Shown: positions 57,868-64,000 of the stretch, piece after piece
Layout: every line of letters starts with the position of its first letter
How positions within the stretch are numbered: position 1 is the first letter of the stretch
From: Micromonospora sp. BL4
Lineage (GTDB): Bacteria; Actinomycetota; Actinomycetes; Mycobacteriales; Micromonosporaceae
Assembly (NCBI RefSeq): GCF_003667505.1
Contig: NZ_RCVJ01000155.1
Coordinates: 1 to 64,000, forward strand
Direction of reading: 5' to 3'
Length of the DNA stretch: 64,000 nt
The notes under the pieces: generated by a model
Database searches by the model: none
The model's input: the letters and a program-made list of their open reading frames with translations, nothing else
Told to the model about the DNA's origin: nothing
Program-made: the position numbers and the translations under genes

Positions 57868-59409
57868 ATGGCGGACCAGGGCGGGCCCACGCACGCCTCC
57901 GGGGCGGCGCGCCCGGTCGAGGCGGTCGTACGCGAGATCCTGGCGGTCGTGCCGGCCGGCTGCACGTGGCTGCTGCCGTTGCCGGGCGACGGTCGGCCGG
58001 TCGGGGACTTCCGGATCGCGGCCACCAGCGGCCCGGGCCACGACATCTACGGCCGGGGGACCGACCGGGTGGGCGCGCGGCTCACCGAGCTGTATCCGAG
58101 CATGGTCGACGGTCCGCTCTGGCGGCTCTACCTCGACGTGCTGGCCACCGGGTCGCCCGGCCGGATGGCCGACTTCCGCTACGCGGAGAAGCGCACCGGC
58201 GTCGTCGCCGACTCGCTGTTCGACGTGCACGTGCATCGGGTGCTCGGCGGCCTGCTGGTGGCCTGGCAGCGGCTCGACGAGGACCAGCGCCGACGGGAGC
58301 GCACCGAGTTGCTGGGCAGCCTCGGCTGGGCGGAGTACGACCTGGCCAGCGGCGTCAGCCAGTGGTCGCCCGGGATGTACCGGATCTTCGAGCGCGATCC
58401 GGCGTTGGGCCCGCTGTCGCGGGCCGAGCAGTCCGCCGCGGTGCTTCCGGACGACCACCTGCTGAGCGAGGCGGCCTGGCAGACGCTGGACAGTGGAGCA
58501 TCCTCGGACGTGACGGTCCGGTTCCAGGCCGCGGGCGCGGTGAAGTACCTACGGATCCTGTCCGACGTGTCGCGGGACGCGGACGGCGCACCGTTGAAGA
58601 TCCACGCCGTGGTGCAGGACGTGACCGCCAGGGTCGACTCGCGGACCGCCATCGAGCAGCTCAGCGACCAGTTGCGCACGCGGGAGATGACGGCGCTGGC
58701 CGAGCACCGGCTGGCCGGGCAGTTGCAGAACCTGATCCAGCCGGTGCCCCGCGAGCCGTTCCCGCTGGCCGGCCTGGAGGCGATGGTCAACTACCTGCCG
58801 GCGGAGAGCGCCGTGCGGGTGGGCGGGGACTGGTACCACGCGCAGACCCTGCCGGACGGGTCGGTCGTGCTCGCGGTCGGTGACGTGGCAGGTCACGGGC
58901 TCAACGCCGCCAGCGGGATGGCCCATCTGCGCTTCGCGCTGGTGGCCTGGTTGTCGATCGGCATCCGGGACCCGGCGGTGCTGCTCGGGCACCTCAACCG
59001 GCTCTGCGGTCAGCTCGCGATCACCGGGACCGCCGTGGTCGCGGTCTACGACCCGGCGACCCGGGTGCTCTGCTGGGGACGCGCCGGGCACCTGGCGCCA
59101 CTGCTGTCCCGCGACGGCGAGACCAACCCGCTGGACCGGCCGCCGGGCCTGTTGCTGGGCGCCGACGGCGACTCGGTGTACCCGGTGCTCACTCCGCGAC
59201 TGCGTCCGGGTGACCTGGTGCTGTTCTACACCGACGGGCTGGTGGAGCGGCGCGCGCCCGAGGAGGACCGGCTGGAACAGGTGCGGTCGATCCTGTCGGC
59301 GCTCTCCGCGGCGCCGGGGGAGCAGAGCGTCGGTCGACTGCGTGACCTGCTGCATCACCCCAGCCCGGACGACGACACCTGCACACTGGCCGTCCGCGTG
59401 CTGCCCTGA
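57868..59409 (+). CDS. PAS-linked SpoIIE/PP2C-type serine phosphatase
   Basis: A 513-aa cytoplasmic phosphatase. An N-terminal region (about 15-140) may be a degenerate sensor domain. A PAS-like segment (about 150-258) includes WAEYDLASGVSQWSPGMYRIF and ends VVQDVTARVDSRTAI. A short coiled region leads to the PP2C domain (about 295-513), with metal-binding Asp321 in GGDW, VGDVAGHG, FYTDGLVERR and DDDTCTLAVR. Such phosphatases dephosphorylate STAS anti-anti-sigma proteins. The convergent STAS-HATPase pair next to it is the obvious partner, in a general stress or light/redox-type sigma switch. Confidence 0.9.
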   Translation: MADQGGPTHASGAARPVEAVVREILAVVPAGCTWLLPLPGDGRPVGDFRIAATSGPGHDIYGRGTDRVGARLTELYPSMVDGPLWRLYLDVLATGSPGRMADFRYAEKRTGVVADSLFDVHVHRVLGGLLVAWQRLDEDQRRRERTELLGSLGWAEYDLASGVSQWSPGMYRIFERDPALGPLSRAEQSAAVLPDDHLLSEAAWQTLDSGASSDVTVRFQAAGAVKYLRILSDVSRDADGAPLKIHAVVQDVTARVDSRTAIEQLSDQLRTREMTALAEHRLAGQLQNLIQPVPREPFPLAGLEAMVNYLPAESAVRVGGDWYHAQTLPDGSVVLAVGDVAGHGLNAASGMAHLRFALVAWLSIGIRDPAVLLGHLNRLCGQLAITGTAVVAVYDPATRVLCWGRAGHLAPLLSRDGETNPLDRPPGLLLGADGDSVYPVLTPRLRPGDLVLFYTDGLVERRAPEEDRLEQVRSILSALSAAPGEQSVGRLRDLLHHPSPDDDTCTLAVRVLP

Positions 59410-59419
59410 GCCGACCGGC

Positions 59420-59848
59420 TCACAGGCCCAGCCGGAGCCGCACCACGGTTCCCTCCGGCTCGGCCAGCACGGCGACCTCGTCGCAGACCTGCTCGACGAT
59501 TGCCAGCCCTCGACCCCGTACCGCGTCGGCCGGCGGCATCTTCCGGCCGAACGCCCGCGCCGCTGGCCCCTGGTCGATGACGTCGCAGAACAGCTGGTCC
59601 GCCTCGGCCCACAGCCGGACCCGGCCACCGCCGGTGGTGTGCTGCAACGTGTTGGTGGCCAGCTCGCTGACCGCCAACGTCAGCAGCTCGACCCGGTGTG
59701 GCGGCAGGCCCCGGGCCAGGGCCCGGGTGCAGACGAACGCGCGCAGTGCTCGCAGGTCCGTCGCCACCTGGTACGCCATCGTGTCCGGGGCGCGGTCGGA
59801 CGCGGACTGCTCGGCCACGATCCGGGTCTCCCGCCGGCCGGCCGCCAT
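59420..59848 (-). CDS. HATPase (RsbW/SpoIIAB-like) serine kinase anti-sigma factor
   Basis: A 142-aa GHKL ATPase. The N-box is LAVSELATNTLQHTTGG, the G1-type region is FCDVIDQGPAA and the G2-type RGRGLAIVEQVCDEV. It should phosphorylate its STAS partner and bind a sigma factor. It is translationally coupled behind the STAS gene (TGATG overlap). No sigma factor is adjacent, so the target lies elsewhere. It faces the SpoIIE phosphatase convergently with an 11-bp gap. Confidence 0.9.
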   Translation of the reverse strand: MAAGRRETRIVAEQSASDRAPDTMAYQVATDLRALRAFVCTRALARGLPPHRVELLTLAVSELATNTLQHTTGGGRVRLWAEADQLFCDVIDQGPAARAFGRKMPPADAVRGRGLAIVEQVCDEVAVLAEPEGTVVRLRLGL

Positions 59849-60228
59849 CAGCCCGCCAGCCGCGGGTCGTCGGCGGGCGGGCGCAGCAGGGCGCCGACGC
59901 CGGTGATGTCCAGCACGGCCGCGACCGGACCGGTGGCGTTGACGGCGTACAACCGCCGGCCGGCCGCGCGGGCGGTCTGGTGGGCGGTCACCAGGCTGTG
60001 CAGAGCGGTGGAGTCGAGGAAGCGCAACCCGCCCACGTCGACCACGACCACGGGCGCGCCGCGGACCGCCGCGGACAGCACGATGGTCAGCTCCTCCCGG
60101 GTGGCGAGGTCGCACTCGCCGGACAGCGTGACGACGATCCGGCCAGGTGCCGTGGACGTCCGGGCCTCGAAGTGCGGCATCGGGCAGCAGCACCTTCCTC
60201 GTCGTGACAGCCGTTGTCGGCACATCAT
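59848..60228 (-). CDS. STAS-domain anti-anti-sigma factor with Cys-rich N-terminus
   Basis: A 126-aa STAS protein. The domain (about 25-120) has RIVVTLSGECDLATREEL and DVGGLRFLDSTALHSLV, where Ser in DSTAL is the phosphorylation site. The HATPase partner follows with TGATG overlap. If translated from ATG 60228, supported by GGAGGG 7 bases before it, it carries an unusual N-terminus with five Cys in the first 15 residues (MMCRQRLSRRGRCCCP). ATG 60180 would give a normal STAS protein but has no ribosome-binding site. Confidence 0.85.
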   Translation of the reverse strand: MMCRQRLSRRGRCCCPMPHFEARTSTAPGRIVVTLSGECDLATREELTIVLSAAVRGAPVVVVDVGGLRFLDSTALHSLVTAHQTARAAGRRLYAVNATGPVAAVLDITGVGALLRPPADDPRLAG

Positions 60229-60346
60229 GTCACCCTCCGGCCGCTCGTCCGCGTCCTCCGTTCGGCGACTGCGCCTTGATCCGACGGCTCCCCGACGCCG
60301 GCCGAGCCGTGCCCCGCGGGGTCACGGGGCCGGGGCGACTCGGCCG

Positions 60347-60679
60347 CTACGGGCGGATGGCCAGGGCGCCGATCAGCTCGTCGCGCAGCGTGAACCGGTA
60401 CCGCAGCTCGATCGGGCTGCCCGGAAAGTCGCCGGACACCCGGGCGAGAACCAGGTACGAGTCGCCTGCCTGCGGCGTGACCGTCACCGGCTCCGCGGAG
60501 TACGAGTAGGCCTCCATCGTCCGCTGCCGCCAGGCGCGGATCGCCGCCCGTCCCTCGTGCACCCGTTCCTCGTCGGCCACGGTCGCGGTGTCCGCGAAGC
60601 AGGCGACGAAGGCCTCCAGATCGCCGTCGTCGACGGCCCGGAAGTACCGGTCGATCACGTCGGGCAGGTCGACCGCCAT
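60347..60679 (-). CDS. NTF2-like (SnoaL) protein
   Basis: A 110-aa NTF2-like protein: VIDRYFRAVDDGDLEAFVACFADTATVADEERVHEGRAAIRAW is the typical opening. LVLARVSGDFPGSPIELRYRFTLRDELIGALAI forms the later strands. A ligand-binding or isomerase role is possible but not evident. ATG 60679 has AGGAGGAG upstream; the longer frame to 60772 is rejected. Confidence 0.82.
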   Translation of the reverse strand: MAVDLPDVIDRYFRAVDDGDLEAFVACFADTATVADEERVHEGRAAIRAWRQRTMEAYSYSAEPVTVTPQAGDSYLVLARVSGDFPGSPIELRYRFTLRDELIGALAIRP

Positions 60680-60901
60680 CTGCTCCTCCTGCGGCAGGGG
60701 CCGCCGTCGCGCGGCCGCGGAGTGTCCGTCCGACCTCACCGTAACGAGACGGGTCGGCGCCGCGCGGACCAACCAACAGAACGGCGTCGTCGACGGGTCA
60801 GGCGGCTCCCGCCGACGTTTTACCCGGTGCCCGCGAGCCGACCGGTGGGGCCGGCGGGCGATCCTGTCGCCCGCGCGGCCCCGCCCGCGCTCCGGCGTCG
60901 G

Positions 60902-61708
60902 TCAGGGCTTGCGGCCGACGGCGCAGTAGCCGTCCAGGTCGGCCGGCGGGCCGTCCTGCTCGGGCCGCCAGTGGGTGAACGGCACCAGGCCGGGCTCGAC
61001 CAGGTCGAGGCCGTCGAAGAACCGCGCGATCCGCTCCGGGCCGCGCAGGTGGTACGGCAGCGCGCCGCTCTCGTTGTATTGCCGGTGCGACTCGACGACC
61101 GCCGCGCTGGTGTCGGTGCCGTCGGACAGCGCCAGGTAGCTGCCGGACGGGACCGCGTCGAGCAGGGCGCGGATGATGGCGACCGCCTCGTCGTCGTCGC
61201 CGACGTGGCCCATCACCCCGAACAGCAGGACCGCGACGGGCTGGCCGAGGTCGAGGTGCTCGCGGGCCTGCCCGAGCACCGCCTCCGGGTCGCGCAGGTC
61301 GGCGTGGATGTAGCGGGTCAGCCCCTCCGGGCTGCCGACCAGCAGCGCCCGCGCGTGGGCCAGGACCATCGGGTCGTTGTCGACGTAGACGACCCGGCTC
61401 TGCGGGTTGACCCGCTGGGCGACCTGGTGGGTGTTGTCGGCGGTGGGCAGCCCCGTGCCGACGTCGAGGAACTGTCGGATCCCGGCCTCGCCGGCGAGGA
61501 AGCGCACCGCGCGGGACAGGAACGCGCGGGACTCGCGGGCGGTCTCGATCATCGCGGGAAAGAGTTCGCGGACCTGTTCGCCGGCCAGCCGGTCGACCTC
61601 GAAGTTGTCCTTGCCGCCGAGCCAGTAGTTCCAGATCCGGGCGGAGTGCGGGACACTCGTGTCGATCTTGGTGCCGTCGGTGGCCGGGAGAGGTGCGGTT
61701 TCTGCCAC
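60902..61708 (-). CDS. SAM-dependent methyltransferase (DUF574 family)
   Basis: A 268-aa protein of the actinobacterial S-adenosyl methyltransferase family DUF574. IDTSVPHSARIWNYWLGGKDNFEVDR opens it, FLDVGTGLPTADNTHQVAQ is the SAM motif, and YVDNDPMVLAHARALL follows. The native substrate is unknown, but family members are numerous in Streptomyces and relatives. GTG 61708 has GGAAGGA upstream. It is divergent from DUF2267. Confidence 0.9.
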   Translation of the reverse strand: MAETAPLPATDGTKIDTSVPHSARIWNYWLGGKDNFEVDRLAGEQVRELFPAMIETARESRAFLSRAVRFLAGEAGIRQFLDVGTGLPTADNTHQVAQRVNPQSRVVYVDNDPMVLAHARALLVGSPEGLTRYIHADLRDPEAVLGQAREHLDLGQPVAVLLFGVMGHVGDDDEAVAIIRALLDAVPSGSYLALSDGTDTSAAVVESHRQYNESGALPYHLRGPERIARFFDGLDLVEPGLVPFTHWRPEQDGPPADLDGYCAVGRKP

Positions 61709-61877
61709 GGGCGTCCTTCCGCTGAAGGGTGGGGGAAGACACAGAGGACAACCATGCTCGCACAGGCCACCCGGTCGTAGAACGGACACCCGCGCCGCCC
61801 GTACGCACCGTGCCCGGTCCGGGGTTTGCCGCCGGTGGGCCCGGGTAGCCACGCGTCTCCGGACGAAGGGCGGGGGT

Positions 61878-62264
61878 ATGGCCGAGCTGGCGTTCGTCGA
61901 CAAGGTTGCGGCACGGGCGGGCGTCCCGCCCGAGCAGGCGCGACCGCTGACCGAGGCGGTTCTGCGTACCCTCACCGAGCGGCTCAGTGGCGGCGAGGCG
62001 GCCGCGCTGGCCCCCCACCTGGCCGCCGAGCTGAGCCCGCTGCTGGCCGAGGCGCCCGAGGCGCCCGAGCCGTTCGGGTACGACGAGTTCCTGCGGCGCG
62101 TCGCCGAGCGTGCGGGGATTGACCGACCCACCGCCGAGCGGGGCTCGCGGGCCGTGCTCCAGACGATGCACCGGGTGGTCGGGCACCGGGAGTTCGAGGA
62201 CGCCCTGTCCCAGCTCCCGGCGGACCTGAAGGAACTGGCCCAGCCTCTGCCGCAGGGCCCCTGA
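61878..62264 (+). CDS. DUF2267 family protein
   Basis: A 128-aa helical protein with two related halves: FVDKVAARAGVPPEQARPLTEAVLRTLTERLSGGEAAALAPHLAAEL, and EFLRRVAERAGIDRPTAERGSRAVLQTMHRVVGHREFEDALSQLPADLKEL. This is the DUF2267 fold, common in actinobacteria and not biochemically defined. ATG 61878 has GGGCGGGGG upstream. The preceding 169 bp hold no other credible gene. Confidence 0.88.
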   Translation: MAELAFVDKVAARAGVPPEQARPLTEAVLRTLTERLSGGEAAALAPHLAAELSPLLAEAPEAPEPFGYDEFLRRVAERAGIDRPTAERGSRAVLQTMHRVVGHREFEDALSQLPADLKELAQPLPQGP

Positions 62265-62366
62265 CCGATCGCCACCCCGGCCGTCCGGGGGGCGCGGGGG
62301 CTTCGCACGGCGGGTCGCACCGGGGCATGATGTCGATGCGGCAGCGGTCGCGGCGGAGGTGGGGCG

Positions 62367-62801
62367 ATGGTGACGCGTACCCCGGGTGGTGTCGACGCGC
62401 CGCGGGCCCGGCTGGGTCGCGGCCTGCTGGCCGTCGCGTTCGCCCTACTGGCCTACTTCGGGGTGACCGCTCCCGAACACCCCGCGCAGGGGTTCGGGCT
62501 GTCCTGGTCGATCATCGGTACGGCCGGTGCGGTCGGCGTGCTGGCCAGCATGCTCGCGGCCCGGCGGTGGAGTCGGACGGGCGTACCGGCCCGACAGCGG
62601 GCGGCCCTGCGTGTGGAGGCCGGGGCGCGCCTGCTGATGGCGCTGGCCGCTCCCGCCGCGCTGGCGGTCGGGGTCGCGTCCGCGCCAGACGGTGCCGAAC
62701 GCGGGTTCGTCGTCGCGGTGACCGCCGTGCTGGCCGGTTCGCTGGCGCTGTACGCCCTGGTCGCCGACGATCTGCGCCGGGCGGCCCGGGGCGGGGCCTG
62801 A
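62367..62801 (+). CDS. Hypothetical membrane protein
   Basis: A 144-aa protein with about four transmembrane helices (about 18-36, 46-64, 88-104, 112-130), an N-terminal polar stretch and a short basic loop between helices 2 and 3. No family recognised. CGGAGG precedes the ATG. It converges with the secreted ricin-domain gene. Confidence 0.65.
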   Translation: MVTRTPGGVDAPRARLGRGLLAVAFALLAYFGVTAPEHPAQGFGLSWSIIGTAGAVGVLASMLAARRWSRTGVPARQRAALRVEAGARLLMALAAPAALAVGVASAPDGAERGFVVAVTAVLAGSLALYALVADDLRRAARGGA

Positions 62802-62837
62802 CCGGTCGCCGGTCCAACCCCGCCCCCACGCTGAGCG

Positions 62838-64000
62838 TCAGCCGACCACCCACTTCTGGTGGGCGCCGCCCGCGTACGTGCCGATCTGGATCTGGGTGCC
62901 GTCGGCGGTGCCGGCGCCGGCGGCCTCCAGCACCTTGCCCGACTGCGGGTTACGGATCGACCCGTCGGACTGCGGCTGCCACACCTGGGAACCGGTGCCG
63001 TTGCAGGTCCACAGCTGCACCTTGGTGCCGTCGGCGGTGCCGGCGTTGTCCACGTCCAGGCACTTGCCCAGGGCCCGGTAGGTGTCGCCGACCCGGCTCC
63101 ACGACTGCGCGCCGGTGCCGTTGCAGGTCCAGAGCTGCACCTTGGTGCCGTCGGCGGTGCCGGCGTTGTCGACGTCCAGGCACTTGCCACCGACGCCGGT
63201 GATCCGGCCCGATCCGCCGCCGGTGCTCGCGTACACCTCCAGCTCGTAGATGCGCGCGGCCGTATCGCTGGTGCTGGTCGGCGCGGTGATGGCCAACCGC
63301 ACGTAGCGGGTGCCGGGCGCCGCGACGTCGTGCGTGGTCGTGCTCGCCGTGTTGCCGGTGACCGTGGCCCGGGTGGTCCAGGTGGTGCCGTCGGGGCTGG
63401 AGGCGACCGTGAAGTCCCGGGTGTTCCAGGCGGTGTTCTCACCGCCGGCGCCGGCGTGCTTGACCACCACCCGGTTCACCGCGTGGCTGGCCCCCAGGTC
63501 CACCTGGAGGAACTTGGCGGCGCCCTTCGAGCACCACTTGTCGCCGTTGCCGCCGGCCACGCTGCCGTTGACGGCCTTGGCCGGGCCCTCGGTCGCCGAG
63601 CAGGAGCTGTCCGCGGTCGCCGTCTTGTTGAGCGCCAGGTTGGTCCCGCCGGTCGGGGGAGGGGTAACGCCCGGGATGGCGTTGAGCGTGTACCACGCCT
63701 CGGTGCTCCACAGTGACTGCCCGCTGGTCGAGGTGAACGGACGTGGTGAGCGCAGGTACACGACGTGGCCGGCCTTGCGGCCGCTGACCGCGAGGGTGAC
63801 CTTCTTTCCATCCGCCGACAGGGTCGCCGCGGTGACGGTCAACGTCTCCTCGTCGATCTTCGGGCCGCCGTAGCTGGCCGTCGGCTGGTACCGCCACTGC
63901 TTGATCTTGTAGTGCGCGGCCAGGTTGGCGGCGGTCTCCGCGGAGACCGGTTGGGTGTACTCCACCTCGAACCCGGCCGTGGTGGCCCGCATGGCGAGCA
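62838..64000 (-). CDS. Large secreted protein, C-terminal F5/8C and ricin B-lectin domains (5' partial)
   Basis: The gene runs past the window end, so only its C-terminal 387 residues are visible. A segment like that found near the end of extracellular ThuA/PQQ-dehydrogenase-type proteins (VEYTQPVSAETAANLAAHYKIKQW, then TEAWYTLNAIPG) is followed by an F5/8-type C domain (ALNKTATADSSCSATEGPAKAVNG). It ends with a ricin B-lectin trefoil with tandem GKCLDVDNAGTADGTKVQLW repeats. The cell exports it to bind and act on glycans; the catalytic part is outside the window. Confidence 0.8.
   Translation of the reverse strand, partial: LAMRATTAGFEVEYTQPVSAETAANLAAHYKIKQWRYQPTASYGGPKIDEETLTVTAATLSADGKKVTLAVSGRKAGHVVYLRSPRPFTSTSGQSLWSTEAWYTLNAIPGVTPPPTGGTNLALNKTATADSSCSATEGPAKAVNGSVAGGNGDKWCSKGAAKFLQVDLGASHAVNRVVVKHAGAGGENTAWNTRDFTVASSPDGTTWTTRATVTGNTASTTTHDVAAPGTRYVRLAITAPTSTSDTAARIYELEVYASTGGGSGRITGVGGKCLDVDNAGTADGTKVQLWTCNGTGAQSWSRVGDTYRALGKCLDVDNAGTADGTKVQLWTCNGTGSQVWQPQSDGSIRNPQSGKVLEAAGAGTADGTQIQIGTYAGGAHQKWVVG
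62992..63189 (-). repeat. 120-bp intragenic duplication in the ricin domain
   Basis: About 78 bp starting at 62992 recur at 63112 (offset exactly 120 bp) with only a few differences. They encode two trefoil subdomains (GKCLDVDNAGTADGTKVQLW). Nucleotide similarity this high suggests recent duplication or gene conversion. Confidence 0.8.

Noticed and set aside
61754..61780. Eight-codon ORF (MLAQATRS) before DUF2267
   Set aside because: Too short, no family, and the region shows no attenuator-like structure.

Overview
The window is high-GC actinobacterial DNA and most resembles a Micromonosporaceae chromosome, probably Micromonospora. The evidence is the codon bias, the mix of Shine-Dalgarno and leaderless (TANNNT then 6-8 nt) starts, a mycothiol-dependent isomerase family protein, DUF5709, DUF2267 and DUF574 proteins, an AfsR/SARP regulator, and several secreted plant-polysaccharide enzymes carrying CBM2, F5/8C and ricin modules. 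I see no rRNA, tRNA, CRISPR array or insertion sequence. The species-level assignment is inference.

Layout. 0-5 kb: the 3' end of a secreted CBM2 protein (starting in a suspicious fold-back palindrome), an HNH-like protein, an MFS exporter, an alpha/beta hydrolase and small proteins. 4.8-11.6 kb: soluble transhydrogenase SthA, then a two-component system (kinase and NarL-type regulator) divergent from a MacB/FtsX-type ABC exporter. 11.7-21.5 kb: a chloroperoxidase-like hydrolase, an XRE/MmyB regulator and a catabolic cluster. In that cluster a family III CoA-transferase, a citryl-CoA-lyase-like protein, LigB- and LigA-type extradiol dioxygenase subunits, a quinone-oxidoreductase-like dehydrogenase and an aldehyde dehydrogenase read leftward. 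They are divergent from an amidohydrolase and a PcaU/PobR-type IclR regulator. Two identical-arm palindromes lie in the shared promoter region.

21.5-22.05 kb is a long non-coding stretch with a 21-bp tandem repeat and a large hairpin. 22-32 kb: a DHA2 exporter, DUF5709, an ECF sigma factor with a C-terminal SnoaL-like domain next to an alpha/beta hydrolase, an HTH_42/AlkZ-like protein, DUF2071, a RibD-like reductase, an aldo/keto reductase and a mycothiol-dependent isomerase-like protein. 32-48 kb: a CBM2-GH5 endoglucanase, a SARP regulator flanked by two matching triple-heptamer operators, a secreted beta-helix protein, a putative sulfur-responsive unit (inverted repeat, leader peptide, 48-aa membrane peptide, YeiH exporter), a Tat-exported GH71/99-like enzyme, and two overlapping genes for small secreted two-cysteine proteins.

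48-64 kb: another chloroperoxidase-like hydrolase, an O-methyltransferase, an epoxide-hydrolase-like protein, and a LacI regulator divergent (through a double palindromic operator) from a secreted LamG protein and a glucose/sorbosone dehydrogenase-like protein. Then come a MOSC protein, a relic of a polymorphic-toxin nuclease tip followed by a SUKH-like immunity gene, a SpoIIE phosphatase with HATPase and STAS partners, a DUF574 methyltransferase, DUF2267, and the 3' part of a large secreted F5/8C-ricin protein running off the end.

The most interesting items are the LigAB/amidohydrolase/CoA-lyase cassette with an unusual LigB active site, the leader-peptide/split-YeiH unit, the SARP mini-regulon, and the toxin relic with its SUKH gene.
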